Positions 11,136-23,469 of a DNA stretch of 64,000 bases are shown in pieces. The stretch spans positions 37,367,253-37,431,252 of the forward strand of contig CM075939.1 of assembly GCA_038030265.1 (NCBI GenBank), read 5' to 3'. This DNA comes from Corythucha ciliata (Eukaryota > Arthropoda > Insecta > Hemiptera > Tingidae). The number at the start of each line of letters is the position of its first letter. The stretch's first letter is position 1. The position numbers and the translations under genes are program-made. A model generated the notes under the pieces. It did not search any database, had not been told where the DNA came from, and saw only the letters and a program-made list of their open reading frames with translations.

Positions 11136-12000
11136 CCTCAACGAGGGAAGACTGACAATGTAGGCGCCTAAGACAACAACTTTATGCATGCATCAAGTTA
11201 TCCAAATACATAATTATATGGGGAAAAAGAACAAATTCATAACCTGCCTCCGCTGGTCGTCGAACCCAACACAAGCTCTTCCTTTTTCTCCAATTCCCAA
11301 CAGTGTATTCCCAAAATTATCTCACTCCTTCCATGAGCAAATTTGAAATGAAACGGGAAAAAATCCAAAACTGTGTGCTAATAATCGATTAATATCATGA
11401 CCGGTATAAAAAACATCAAGGCAAGAATGTCGGGTGTAATCTAGTCTACTGACAGTCTGTCTGCCGGCCGTATAAGAGTAAATTGAAACTCATGTTCATG
11501 AGGGCAATACTCAGGAATTCAGCGTTTTTAAAACAACTTCACAATTTCTCATAGATGAAATGAGATAGATTAAATTTTGAGTAAACGATTCAATTGGAAA
11601 GTCGAGACAAAGGAGAAGTTGTCGTGGAGTCCAACGATCCGAAGATCAGTGGCAGCTGCCAGCGCCACCGAAGCGATTGAACCAGCGCGACAAAAAGCGC
11701 CACGTTTCTTCGCGTTTTAGGCAATTTTGATGACTGAAATTGGTCTCATTTCATTGGAAAGGAATTCCAATGGAACGGAATACCGTAGATTTCCAAATTG
11801 TCATCACTTTTGAAGAAAAGTGCATTTTGACCCGAGAAACCGACGTTTTTGGTATAAAATTACGTTTTCTGTGAAAAAAAACCTCACAACATAACTCGAC
11901 AGGAGAGTGAAATAGCCCACAATCCTAATTGTAGTAATTTTTTGTACTCCATTCTACTTCCATGTTTCCGTAGGAAGCATGACGTTTGTGAAAAAAATCG

Positions 12001-12128
12001 CTTTGCCATTTTTCCCTGACTTTTCTCATAAATTCACGAAATTCCCAGATATTTCCCTGACGTTTCCAGTTTTAGAAAATTCCCTGACAATTCCCGGTTC
12101 TCCCGGTTTTCCAGGTCTGTAGATACCC
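12001..12128 (+). repeat. Repeat with TTCCCTGAC motifs
   Basis: Four variants of TTTCCCTGACTTTTC or TTCCCTGACAATTCCCGG in about 110 bp, ending TTTTCCAGGTCTGTAGATAC. The same theme recurs at 13206-13275 (GACTTTTCCCGGTTTTCCC). It is probably part of a dispersed, degenerate element. Confidence 0.45.
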
Positions 12129-12150
12129 TGTTAATTTGGGACATGAATTT

Positions 12151-12581
12151 AGCCAGAAGAACATAGTCCTGAAACTGGTCACACTCGAAAAGTCTTATGG
12201 AGCAGATTACGAATATTATCGTCTGCCTGGGGCATTTGCCCTCGGTGGCCAGTCAAACTCGTCCCTAAATCAGGGATATATGAACGAAGACCGGAAAAAG
12301 ATTCTTCCGGTTAATGAAACTTCCCCAAATTTAGTGAGTCTGACGAGCCACAGAGGGCAAACGCCCCAGGCAGACGATCATTTTCGTATTCAGCCACATA
12401 TAACCTCTTTGCGTAAGACCATTTTCAGGACTTCGTTATTGTTCGGTTTAGTTAATATCCCTAATTTCGAGAGTTTGACGAGCCACAGAGGCCAATTGCC
12501 CCAGGCAGACGATCATGTTCGTAATCAGCTCCATAAAACCTTTCGATTGAGACCAGTTTCGTGACTATGTTCTTCCGGTTG
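12151..12581. repeat. Inverted plus direct repeat, three copies of a ~115-bp unit
   Basis: One copy (12151-12268) is inverted relative to two later direct copies starting at about 12341 and 12476. All share CCCAGGCAGACGATCAT and a GACGAGCCACAGAGG block or their complements. The two direct copies are offset by 135 bp, a multiple of three, so they read in frame (LTSHRGQ, PQADDH twice). The open frame at 12136-12564 is probably a by-product. The outer inverted copies suggest a foldback transposon. Confidence 0.65.
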
Positions 12582-13205
12582 AATGGGACTGTCGCCAGCT
12601 CTCGAACTATATGATGATCAACTGAGTCTTCGAATGAAATTATTTAATCTGTTTCCGAGGAGTTATTATGCTCATTGTACTTCAAATTTATTCAACAAAT
12701 TTTCTAGAGAAAAATTACGAGAATCCGGGAAAAATGCGTCTCGCGTTGGTCTGTCCGGGGTGGGTGGTGGGGACGATTGGCGACCCTACAAATCACCCTG
12801 TCGTGTGCGAATGGGCATGAAGTGTCCAAATTGGCAGTTTAAATGAACTTGAAATGTCCGGTTTCGAGGTAGCATAGGCACAGGGGGTTCTAATGACACG
12901 CTCAAACACAAATGGGCGAGCGAAAAGTGTCCTATGGAGACTCCCAACATGACCAAGCGCGGTGGTCTTTTCTGTGCCAACCCAGTTTGGGGCGCTTTAG
13001 CATGTTTTAATGGGTGCCTGTGGAACTGGACATTTTACTCAAGATTTACATTCAATAGGAGGGGTAGATGAGGGAGGTGATGACGGGTAGAGGAGCTCGC
13101 ATTAGTCAATTTGTTTTTCTTCGTTTAACAACCAAGTAAATACGAGGAAGTCTATAGGTTACATAAGCTGTACTCATTTTTGACGACTTTGGTGTCAAAA
13201 TTAAT

Positions 13206-13275
13206 AAGGACTTTTCCCGGTTTTCCCAGGAGCACTTATAAATTCCTTGACTTTTCCCGATTTCCCCAGTCGGTG
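13206..13275 (+). repeat. Second patch of TTCCC-rich repeat
   Basis: GGACTTTTCCCGGTTTTCCC and CCTTGACTTTTCCCGATTTC repeat the theme of 12001-12128, apparently as another fragment of the same dispersed family. Confidence 0.4.
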
Positions 13276-13601
13276 GCAGCCCTAACTGAACTGAACCTTG
13301 CATTGTCCAAACCACAGTCTATACTAGTTTTTGACAAATCACACATTCAAGAGTATTGTCAAATAGCCTTCAAGAGTTGTACTTTGGATTCATTGAGCTG
13401 AAAACGTTCTATTCATTTATAAAAATGCAATGTTGGTTTCTTTTGTTTTTTCCAAGGGGTGAGCCAGCAAGCGGGGAACCATGACAGCTACAAAAAAGTA
13501 TAAAAGCTGTTTGTTTGCACAATATGATTGAATTGATAAAAGTAGTCAGTAGTTGAATTTTCAGCAAATAAAACATACAAACGGACTTTTGGAAAAGAAA
13601 A

Positions 13602-14144
13602 CGTTTTGTTCCGACAGCAGCCTGTCGAGTAAAGTGCATTTCATTTATCCGGTCATGCACCATTTATCTGGTAATCGTTTAAGTTTGAATGAGATCATCA
13701 TTATAAATGAAATTCAGGCCGCAATAGAAATTCAAAATCATCTGTTCAAAAAAAATGTCAAAGGCTGGAATTTCCCCATGTTCCTGGCGCAGTGGGCTAG
13801 ACTAGATACAATTTCGGCATGATACCTATGTTGAACGCATTTTTTCTCTCCGTCATTTCGCTCACGGGGAAGAATACTGGTACAACTAGAATACTGGTAT
13901 GCCTCAATTCTAATAGAAAAAAGTCCGCTCTTTCCAATGGTACTATCAGATTTGACCTTAGAGCCTCTGGTTACTATGCAACGGCCGCTTTTCCAAAAAA
14001 ACAAGGCCAAATCAAAAAGTTCTTAAATCCTGAATATCTCGGAAAATAATGAGAATCGGACTATGGTCAATAGGGGTCGTTTTAACCCATTTGAGGTGCA
14101 GAATCACCGGGCGAAATATTGCCCTATATTTTTTGAACACCCTG
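13602..14144. mobile_element. Tc1/mariner-like element fragment ending CACCCTG|TA
   Basis: The right end TATTTTTTGAACACCCTG followed by TA (14145-14146) is the inverse of the TA-CAGGGTG start used by two other elements here. The left part (GTTTTGTTCCGACAGCAGCC, then TGTCG and AAGTGCATTTCAT) is shared with both arms of 42052-42447. No transposase was seen. The left boundary is uncertain. Confidence 0.4.
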
Positions 14145-14160
14145 TATAAATATATATTAT

Positions 14161-14276
14161 AGCAAATAGAACCGACCTCGGATTCGTGTTCTAGGGGTTC
14201 TGAAACATGAAAAAAATGTATCATGACCTATGTGTGCGAGACCAATAGTGCATTTTTTAAATGAAATGCACTAAAA
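14161..14276 (+). repeat. Dispersed repeat, copy 1 (inverted partner 41329-41460)
   Basis: About 115 bp including ACCGACCTCGGATTCGTGTT and AATAGTGCATTTTTTAAATG. The reverse complement is found at 41329-41460. It sits next to the CACCCTG-ended fragment, so it may belong to the same family. Confidence 0.65.
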
Positions 14277-14359
14277 TTGAATATTGCAATGGCTATTGAG
14301 TGTGAGGACATGAGTAGGCAAATCGTCATTGAAACCCCAATGCTTCATTCATCAACAAG

Positions 14360-14510
14360 TAAAGCCCTGTTCACACGATGCAATGTTTGAAGCTATATTG
14401 TATGCTGGTTTTTCAAAAACATCCGGTCACTACCAAGGAACATATATTTTTAAAAAACCAGCATGCAATATACTTAGCTTCAAACATTGCATCGTGTGAA
14501 CAGGGCTTTA
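14360..14510. mobile_element. Hairpin MITE, ends TAAAGCCCTGTTCACACG
   Basis: 151 bp, long inverted arms. TAAAGCCCTGTTCACACGAT at the left pairs with ATCGTGTGAACAGGGCTTTA at the right, and pairing continues through TGCAATGTTTGAAGC and the GGTTTTT/AAAAACC core. The TA at each edge suggests a TA target. A related but diverged hairpin may lie at 55640-55790, where CGTGTGAACAGGATTTTAG is visible. Confidence 0.8.
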
Positions 14511-15214
14511 GAAAGGAAAATATTTCAACGAAATCCTTAAAATACCAATAGCAAAAATTGCACAAGGTAAATTAATTGAAAAAAAAACTGAAATACCGGC
14601 ATCGGGCACCATCAATCGATCGAAACACTACAATTTACAATTTTCCCCGACAGATGTCCTGGCAAGGCTCTTTGTTCCGACCAACTCGATGTATAAATAC
14701 ATCCAAATGGAATATAATATGAGTCCCGAAAGAGTGAAAGGAAGAAAAAAGTAAATAACAAGAGGGGAATCTTACTCGTCAGATTATACGCGTGTTCAAG
14801 CGAGTGAAGCAGGGCAAAAAACACTTGCGGTGATTTGGCAACGTCGAAAAAATGGCCTAGGCCAAGAGTGGAGAGGTACCCCCCCCCCTCATCAATGGGG
14901 TGAAAAGGAGTTTTTACTCGGTCATCGGCAACGTTGAGAGCTCTTTTCCCCCTCCCCACGCACTAATCGGACTATCTCACACAACACAGTAGTTTCTCTC
15001 TTTGGTTTCGTATTTTTAACAATGGCCGTGGATTTAATACTCGGCACTTGGAAAGCGTATAGTTTTTTGCTGTTATAAAGACTGCATAGAATGAAATAAA
15101 GATAAGTAGCCCGTTGCCGTGGTATAGCGATAAAAACGTTGCAAAACTGCAAAAACAAACGAACAGCTTTTAATAAAAACCTGTTCAAAATGAAATCAAG
15201 ACATCCACACTTAC

Positions 15215-15234
15215 TCTATCACGCCTGGTAACAT
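15215..15234 (-). CDS. Candidate alternative first coding exon (unidentified)
   Basis: On the minus strand a GC- and CpG-rich block (about 15235-15450) leads to ATGTTACCAGGCGTGATAGA and then the strong donor GTAAGTGTGG (AC at 15213-15214). ATG has a purine at -3. The reading would be MLPGVI plus two bases. CpG-rich sequence just upstream of a start and donor is what an internal promoter looks like. It is on the same strand as tlk and about 18 kb downstream of tlk exon 2, so it could be an alternative tlk start or another gene. No downstream exon of matching phase is proven. Confidence 0.3.
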
Positions 15235-15450
15235 GACGACAGAGAGCGTGTTTAGCGCACGGGGACCCGCGACCGGCAACAGCTGTCGTTGCTGTGACGC
15301 CAACGAGAGACGAGCGACTTTCATCGCTCGCACACGGCGAGGGATTTTGATTGGAAGATGTGTCGGACGCATTGCTGTTGCTTGCCAGGGTCGCAGCTGT
15401 ATGTACCGAGATACAAAACTAGAGACTCACACCGCGCACCTTCTTTAAGG
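15235..15450 (-). promoter_or_regulatory. CpG-rich block, possible promoter / 5' UTR
   Basis: The sequence is distinctly richer in G+C and CpG than its neighbours (CGCTCGCACACGGCGAGGG and similar) and lies directly upstream, on the minus strand, of the ATG-donor pair at 15213-15234. No TATA box or initiator is certain. Confidence 0.3.
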
Positions 15451-16329
15451 CTTTCAGAGCCGACCGGGTGGTGAATTTCACTTATACAAAAAAAAAACCC
15501 AGGGGATGATACTGCGGTGCCAAGGGTGAAAAGGGGGAGGGGAAATGAACTCTTAGCACACACCGGGGAGCGTGGGATCCTCACGATAAACTGGACTCGA
15601 GCCAAGAGCCAACAAGCAACACACTCGTCTCCGACTGCTGTCTTTTTCGTCTTTTTTTTTTCCTTTCTTCTCTTCCTCTTAAAAGTTCCTCAGACCTCCG
15701 GCCTTTTCAGTAGAAAACACGATGCATGGGTTTCTCCCCTCCCTTTTTAAAAGTACTACCACTACTAAAAATTAAGTCTTTTTTCGAGGAGCACCTCCAC
15801 CACCTCTCCAGCACAGGTATAAATGCGATCACTTAAAACTTGCGAACGTTTTTACTCGTGGAGTACCACACATAATATTGAGTAGGGAGAGTGTATGAAA
15901 ACTGGTGGTTTCTCCAAAAGGTTACAAACACATTCAAGGTTACGAAACAAATAAGATTTGAACGCAACACAAATTCAAAGATGTAACTCCGTCCATGAAG
16001 TAATTCACACTTATGTTGATTTTTTTAACGATCTTAATGTAGGAATACCATAGGCGCAGTTAAATAAGTCACTTTTAACTGCTTCTCATTAAAATGAGTA
16101 ACTATCTCATGTGAAACTTAAGACACTTAAATTACGTACGTGATGTATATGCCAGTACAAAAGTGTTGTCAGAGCTCCATCCATACTGATTCGGGTTCAT
16201 CATCGCAAACTCACGAAAAATAAATATCACAGTAATTTTTCAACTAAATAATTCGCGAACCTACATTTACGAACACTTGACGCGTTGACAGAATATCACA
16301 AAAACCATCACAACACCGTCCGACCGAGC

Positions 16330-16930
16330 CAACGGCCGGCGCTAGACTGAAGAGACGAGCACGAAACACGAAACAGGCTGTAAAGTCACCCCGAAGTCTA
16401 CTCCCCACCATCTAACCCGCCACGTCATGCATACCGCAAACGGGATCGGGAGCAAAAGCCGACAGGGAATCCTCCTGTGTTTAGTCAGGGTAAGCACAAC
16501 AGGGGCACCCCGCCCAACCGCCCTTGCGCAACAGACGAAACGTGGGTGAGGTGGGTGGGCGGCCGACCCGACCCCGACGGGTTGAGAGAACACAAAAAAA
16601 AAACAAATCGTGAAGGGAAACAGCTGACTGCCGCGCCGACTCAGATCGAACTTGGCTTTCTCCCCTCCACACCTAAAAATAAGATTCCTTTCGTTCGCAA
16701 CAACCAGAACGCCACAATAGATGGAGGAGGGGTTGGAACAGGCGGCGGAGGGCTTGCTACTACTCGTACCGTTATGAATGAAACGTCTGCTCACCACCCC
16801 TCGACACCGCGCTTTCTCCAAAACTCCCACCCTCTTCGATACCTAACCAACCGATCTCCCTTCCAACCCGCTCGTACACGACCAGCTCGTCTCTTCACCT
16901 ACTTAACCAAATAGCATTCCGCTCCACTTA
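16330..16930. promoter_or_regulatory. GC-rich block, possible promoter
   Basis: About 600 bp clearly richer in G+C and CpG than the surroundings. Overlapping open frames on both strands reflect the scarcity of AT-rich stop codons rather than coding. No splice-consistent exon was found. It may be a regulatory island within the tlk locus. Confidence 0.25.
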
Positions 16931-17841
16931 TAACTTCGCCGCACTGTTCTAGATCGCTCGCCTTCCTGCTTTTCATTAATTTCACGGGATAAAAAAGGTT
17001 GGAATTTTTACCGCTTGGGCGTTATTTAAAATAGCGTTGCCATTATTGTAACTATGGATTTTATGGCTACGAGGAACGTTTTCTTTTCTTCGTGCACGCA
17101 ATGTAAACAAACATGACCTACTTCACGTAACAGCGTTTTAAACAGTTTGTAACGCAAAAGCGCGATCTACCGGTAAAATCATTGACAGTGTGGCAACATA
17201 TCAGTCACCTATTCAATTTTCCTGCAATAATTATTTGTGAGGATGACATTATTCAGCAAGTATAGAGAGTTAAAAAGATGTATTCGCAACTATGGCACAA
17301 AACACCAATAACTAGGCACCACAAGTCCTGAAAATGTACAACTCAGTGTCGTAGGAGTCAGGAGAGAGGACAATTACCCCCCTCCCCCGGGATTACGGGG
17401 GGGACAGCCCATCTATTTTCACTCCATCCCCGATTATTTAAGCTCGGGTTTAACATTTGATCATCGCGAATTTTAGAATTACAATGTACAATCCTATACT
17501 CTGGATTTTTTAGTGTTAAGAAAACAACCATTTTGAGAATTATTTTGCCTATTTAAAATCTGTTTAGTAAACCCACCCTTTACAGTCAACCACAAACTCC
17601 TCACGCACATTCTGTAAGTTGCGATTTTCCATTATTCTCTATCCTCTGATAAAATCCACCCTCCCTTTGGAACTCCAGCTGTCATCAGTGCGCCCCTTAA
17701 TTTTGCGACGTTTCCACGCCCAGAGGACCAGATTGGGTTATTCGTGAAGGCTATGTTGCGGCTTAAAAAAAAAAGGCAATCGGGCGGTACTTGCTGGTAT
17801 GGTTTTCAAACAATTTATAAATTCTGGTGGTTTTTCATATG

Positions 17842-19035
17842 CACTGAGAAAAAAAAACACCACCGAACAGCTCACTCTCCACCGAAAAATTCGTTCAGTG
17901 GAGAATTCAATTTTTTCGGTGGTTAATCTTCACCGAAGAAGGCAGCCATATATTGTAAAATTACCGCCGATGGTTCTGCGGTCGTATAGCCGAACTTAGG
18001 TGAACATTCACCGCAGAAGAAATTACTTCTTCACTGAACTATTTCTTCGGTGGCTTAAAATTCGATGACACGCCGAATAAAATTTACTGAAGATCGGTGA
18101 CATTATTTCGGCAGTTGTTTTACTGAACGTCGGACGATCCTCAGCTGAGCATCGGTAAATGACCGACGCTCAGTGACAAACTCATGTCTAAGAGAACGGG
18201 TCACTTCTGCCAGCGACAAGTAGCCCATCGTCGTTGGCTATCCACCGAGTAACCACGCCAAGCGAGCGAGACCGAAGGAATGAAGCTTCTAGTTCTAACT
18301 GAGTTGGGGAGAGGAGAGCACGAGTTCAGTGTTCAGTGTGGTGATTGTGTGTGTTGGGTGACCGTAAGAAAGTATCGGTTATTGGCAAGTACTAAAATTA
18401 TTATTTCTATTGGTGTAGTTCGGTGTAATTAATTTTTATCGAGTTTTACGGCGCTTCCTGACTATCATGACGGATGAACTTATTTCAAGAATATTATAAT
18501 AGTGATGCTGCATGATTCAATGTGTGTTATTGTGAGCCTAAGCATTTTAAACTGTGTACTATAGTTTATAGAGCCATGCTTCTCCTTGTTTGACTTTCAC
18601 TGTGAAATACAGGCCATTATTCCCCTTTCTACTGATTCATTCAACCCTCGCTGAATTTCGGTGGGTGTTTCCCGCCATACCGAACTTCAACGCTAAACAC
18701 CGGCGAGCTAATGCTGAATATCACCGAACGTGAGAAACAATTAAGGCACTTGCCCAAAAAGACGGGTTGCCGAACTAAGGAAGCGTATTTTCCGATCATG
18801 ATTGGTTGCGCACCGATATCACGGGACTAGCCACCGAACTTCTTGAGATAAGCCGGAGAACCTAGGCCCCAAACATAGGCATAGGTGACCCAACATAGGC
18901 TCATTGAAGACGAAGTTCGGAAGCAAACTATCGAAATTTTACTTGGCGGTTTTTCACCGAACATCACCGGACAATGTTACTCGAAGAAGATTGGTGGTAT
19001 TTTCACCGCCGAAGGCCTCATTTTTTCTCTCAGTG
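17842..19035. mobile_element. CACTG-ended DNA transposon (CMC-like), non-autonomous
   Basis: The left end CACTGAGAAAAAA and the right end TTTTTTCTCTCAGTG are inverted. Both ends are packed with CACCGAA or its complement TTCGGTG: 17861, 17880, 17915, 17931 and 18046 at the left, and 18657, 18722, 18832 and 18955 at the right, plus variants. CACT-type ends with clustered short subterminal motifs are the hallmark of the CACTA/Mirage/Chapaev group, whose transposase binds the motifs. TG precedes and follows the ends, possibly a 2-bp duplication; no 3-bp duplication is visible. There is no transposase inside. Confidence 0.6.
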
Positions 19036-20910
19036 TGCGAGTTCCATTCTTATAGGGAGCTGAACTGAATTGGGCTGGCACATAAAACGCTCAGGTATGA
19101 GAAAAAGATGCGGAGAATTATAGAGGAACTGTGAATTGACAAGATTATCGTCAAGAGAGCAATGTTGAATTTTCAATGAACTCAGGGAGGCGAGGGCTCC
19201 CAGAGTGAACCGGCTACTGATGGGACAATCCACTCGTCTTCAACAAAATCTGGATATCCCAGCACAAAAAAATGATCTAGGTATAGGCTGTAGGAACAGG
19301 AAATGTTCTCCAAAAATCTAGCTGATATGTATCAGCTGGATCCAAGGACGAATACCCACTCTGCAACTGATTTTTTTGACTTTTTTTTTACATTATCCTG
19401 CCTATAACTCGACGTTAAGCTTGAAAATGTTGACAATTCATCAAATTGAAACGAAAACCCCCCCATCCCTCTCAATGCCTTTCTTTCTGACTATTCAGCA
19501 CGAAATTGGCATTTGAGAACGCCAAATCCGTGGAATTTAGTTTTTCAAAGTGCTATAGCGCGTAATCGGTTTTCTGAATGAGCCAATGCCGAGAAATTGC
19601 TTTTAGTAAAGAGCCAAAAACCTGCTAAGTTTTGAAGGAGTCAAATATGCAAAATTGTATTCATGAATGAGTCGACCCTGCGAAAATTGAGATTTCAAAA
19701 TTATTCCAAGTGCGCGGGACTACAATTTATAGTTTTCTGAATATCCATTATCCAAGCAAAACCAGAATTTCGCCTATAATAAATCGCGTTTTCGACTATT
19801 TCGCGATGTCAGGTGAACACAGATTCTTTGCGTAAGTGTGCATGGGAGGGGGGTTGTGTTTTGTGGCCAAATTGTCGTCCGTGATCTCTTAATTTGCGCG
19901 GAAATAAATCCAAATGTGTTGTAACGGCGACGGTTTGGCACGAACAATCACATAATATACGTAGGGGGGGGGGGGCGTTGAAAAATCTCAGCTTCCGAGA
20001 TCCAATGCGGCTTATTTCATGTGTCAAAATTTCGGCTATTCAATCAATAACTTTCTAGCGGTAAAATTATCAGTTTTTGGGGCGAAAATGGAGATTTAGT
20101 GGCCAGACGAGTCTGGTAACTCTGCCTATGCATGCCAACTTGGAGGTAGGTCGCCTGACAATAAAAACTGATGGCTCAATATATTGAAAAAATAACTTAT
20201 GAACGTGTACTGTAATTTAAACATTCCCCCAGAGTGGAACTTTGCATGACACTCCCTGGACCAGGCTTTCAGGCGGGGGCTATGGGGCGACTGAATTTGC
20301 GGTGCTAGCAATGTTATCATTGTCGGAGGGATCTGCGAAAGCGATCAAACGGCTGGTGACCGCGGGGTGCTACTCACCTAGGCGAATTTTATATAGATAA
20401 CCTCACAAGACTGGACTTGTCACAGCTTCAAGCTTGAAGGTGGTTTAACAACATGCGCCTCGGGTAAGGGGAGAATAGTTTTGCACGGTGACAAAACTAA
20501 CGCCGCCAGTATACGGTGACAAGCTCTAACGAACCGGAGACTACAAACTACTAGGACAAAAACTACAGACAGTAAAATTCTACCTCATTTCGTTTTTTTC
20601 TACCTCAATCGTTATAAAGCTTACGAAATAACGTCATCGATCAAAAATCCAAGAGAAACTTGAACTAACACAACGTATTAACGGCAAAACTCCTGCTAAG
20701 ATACAATTTATAGAGACAAGACCATTGAAAAAAAGGCATGGCAGAGGCTCACGTCAGGCTTTCAATAATAAACCCACCCGACTCGCAGTCAGTCACACAA
20801 TAAATCTGGCAACATCGCATTCCTCATACGTGGTCACTAAGACCCTCTTCATCAACACGGAGTGCTTACATTATTATTATAACAAGTTAAGAAAACCCTG
20901 CGACACTCAC
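19036..20910. other. Stretch without recognised gene
   Basis: No gene or named repeat. A 12-G run is at 19964-19975. A donor-like CTAG|GTGAGT on the minus strand at about 20380 has no open frame ahead of it in any phase. Confidence 0.45.
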
Positions 20911-20963
20911 CCAGTAGGGGAGGGGGCGTTCGTGGTGAGACTTGGCAGCATTGCCGTAACCGT
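20911..20963 (-). CDS. Candidate internal exon, product unknown
   Basis: 53 nt on the minus strand between a long pyrimidine tract ending CATGTTCTGTCGAG (AG at 20964-20965) and the strong donor CTGG|GTGAGT (AC at 20909-20910). The sequence is GC-rich relative to its flanks and all three phases are open: TVTAMLPSLTTNAPSP, GYGNAAKSHHERPLPYW or RLRQCCQVSPRTPP. The splice signals are good but the frame is undecided and nothing matches a known family. It is on the tlk strand and could be a variable-region exon. Confidence 0.35.
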
Positions 20964-20965
20964 CT

Positions 20966-23285
20966 CGACAGAACATGAAAAAAAAATAAATAAATGGAGT
21001 ACGCATACAATGTCTTGAGGCCACCTGCTCGTTTTCATCTCGATTTACAGGCTCTAACCTTCTTTAAACATGAAAAAGCGTCCCTCCAAACAAGTAATGC
21101 TCATATAAAATCAAAACACCCAAGGTCAAACAAGGAGATATCAGAGACTTAGGACAAACCTATCAAAATGGAGTTCTCATTTCACCAAAAAACAATTCGC
21201 ACTACAGATGGAGAAATGTATCGAAGACAATTTTTTAAATAAAAGTGAATAACGTAGGTTTTTCAGAAAAGGTTCTTCATTTTCTTTTGATGTTATTTGC
21301 CGTTCAATAATTTGACCTTGGGGATATTAGATGTGGCAAGGTCACGCCATTTACACCCGACATCATCACGATTAGGATTGCAGCAATTCAAATCATGGGA
21401 TTTTATTTTTAGAATGAAAACTAAGTGACATAAGGTCAAAATATTTCTGCATCAACTCCGGAGGTATGCTACCCCGCAATATTCTCCACAGTAGTAGAAG
21501 TTGTAGGAAATAGGAATAACTCGTGCTATGCTATAAAATATTCCCTTCTAGTTGTGACGACTCTAAGACTGGAAAAAATGGCCGTCGCTCGAGGTTCCTT
21601 CCCATAAAAAAAAGGGGGAAACAGAAAAAAAATAAAATGAAATAACAGCTTGGAAGGTGGCAATGTTGGTTGGATGGATTCCTCCCGCACCCCTGTCGGC
21701 CCACCTTATTGCCCCATACACACAAGAGACTAAACGGAGGGACCGTGCGGGTGCGAGCGAGATGGAATTAGACGACGACAGAGAAGCGGACGAAGAGATT
21801 GCCGCTAAGGCAAAGTAGTGATCTGTTTAGATTGACCTTGGACAGGGCGTGGCTACACATGCGCCTCCTAGTGTCGACAAACCTAAAATGCTCGAGCATA
21901 TATTCAATAAAATACACATACGTCGAGCTCGAGTTGAGTGGGGTGCGCATTAATATAAACATAAAAACAATAAGGGGGAAAAAAAAAGTTTCGTGACATA
22001 CCCCAGCTGACGACCAGATTTGTATCTCAACACTAAAACCAGGGAAAGAGAAACTTGGAAATCACAGAACTTCCAGGAACGTACCACTTGATAACTAAAC
22101 TGTTTGAAAAGGAGGAGAATGTAATGAAAATAGTTAGCTTCAGGTGCCCCTTTTTTTTCGGAGCGGGCACGAGCTTCCAAGGAGTGTACGCTGGACACTC
22201 CATCGGGGGACTCCTCGCGTCGTATTCGTTTCATTTTTGCTTGGGACTGTACATGACCTCTCTTTAAACAGACACGTCACCTTTTTTTCATGAGTTCGGA
22301 ATAATAGGAATGTGTTAATCGAATAAAAATAGTCCCCCCCCTCATCACTTGTCACGATAATAACGCGACAAACAATGAAGAGGTCGCTAGTGTTAGAATT
22401 CAAGGTTCAGTCCAAGCTCGCCATTTTTATTGAAGAAATCTTGAAAGCGCGACAAATATACTACGTTACTACTCATTCACAAATAACATTACCTGACTCG
22501 ACAAAAAATTGCCTGAGACTCATTCAGCTAAAGCCCTGCTTCACACGTATAAACAAATACACAAGAAAACTAAGGATGACAAATTTATTTTGCAAAAAAC
22601 AGTGTACTGATGTGCTATAGAGGAAGTAGAAAACAAAGTGGTTCTTGCGTATTGATCTCGAACTGGGAGACACGCCAGAGGTATAGGGAATAAAATAAAA
22701 AGAAGACGATTGCGAATATTTCACTCTTTAAAAAGCGGACAATTTTAACGAAACTCTGAATTCCAAAAAGAAGGGGGCTCAAAAAATAATACTAAAAAAC
22801 ATGTTTTTTTTACTCGCACAATGAGTGCACAATGAAAATGTAGCGCCACGCTCAATGTAACGTTCTCCCGGATTTCATTTTCAACTAAAACTGGAAACAT
22901 TATACGATCCCATAATATAGTGGAATAACATTATAATTATTTATTTACTGGGATCACCAAAAGCCCCTTGTTGTATATAGCTAACCCTTAGAAAGGGCTA
23001 TCAAACACACGAATAAGTTCGAAATAACAAAGCGTTACGATTAACGAACAGAACCAACCTCACTTTACCAGTCGAACCTTTGTCTCTCGTTAATACCCGA
23101 TGTCGAATCTGGTCGAAGAGCTTCCCCCACTAAAACCTGCTTTGGATAGATCGAAAATTTGCAAAATGCAGGTTGAAGGGGCGGTACCCACATTGCGTCT
23201 TGCTGGGCAATAAAATTCAGTTCAGTTCAGTTCGGGAATGACTGTTATCCATCAGTAAACGTAAAAACCAGGGAGCACAGGACTA
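20966..23285. other. Stretch without recognised gene
   Basis: No gene supported. There are AT-rich patches and a GATTTAC/ACGTTA-type background. AGCCCTGCTTCACACG at about 22532 resembles a single end of the 14360 MITE family without its partner. Confidence 0.45.
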
Positions 23286-23287
23286 TA

Positions 23288-23430
23288 GTGGTGAATTTCA
23301 CCACCGAGAGTTAAGGTTTGAGTTACGTTACCTCAGAATTGACAAAAAAAAAAAAAAATCGACATAATGTATGTAAACAATGTTAGAATTTGGTAACTCC
23401 AATCGAACTCCCAGTGGTGAAATTCACCAC
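23288..23430. mobile_element. Small MITE with palindromic termini
   Basis: Each end carries its own perfect 17-bp palindrome, GTGGTGAATTTCACCAC (23288-23304) and GTGGTGAAATTCACCAC (23414-23430). The inner arms GAGAGTTAAGGTTTGAGTTA and the right-hand complement (TAACTCCAATCGAACTCCC) are also inverted. Total 143 bp with an A15 run in the middle. Confidence 0.6.
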
Positions 23431-23469
23431 AGGAAAAATACATGTAGTTTACCCCTTATAAAACAAAAT

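Noticed and set aside
16342..16914. 162- and 145-codon frames on opposite strands
   Set aside because: Both lie in a GC-rich block where stops are scarce. Overlapping frames on both strands without splice signals indicate composition, not coding.
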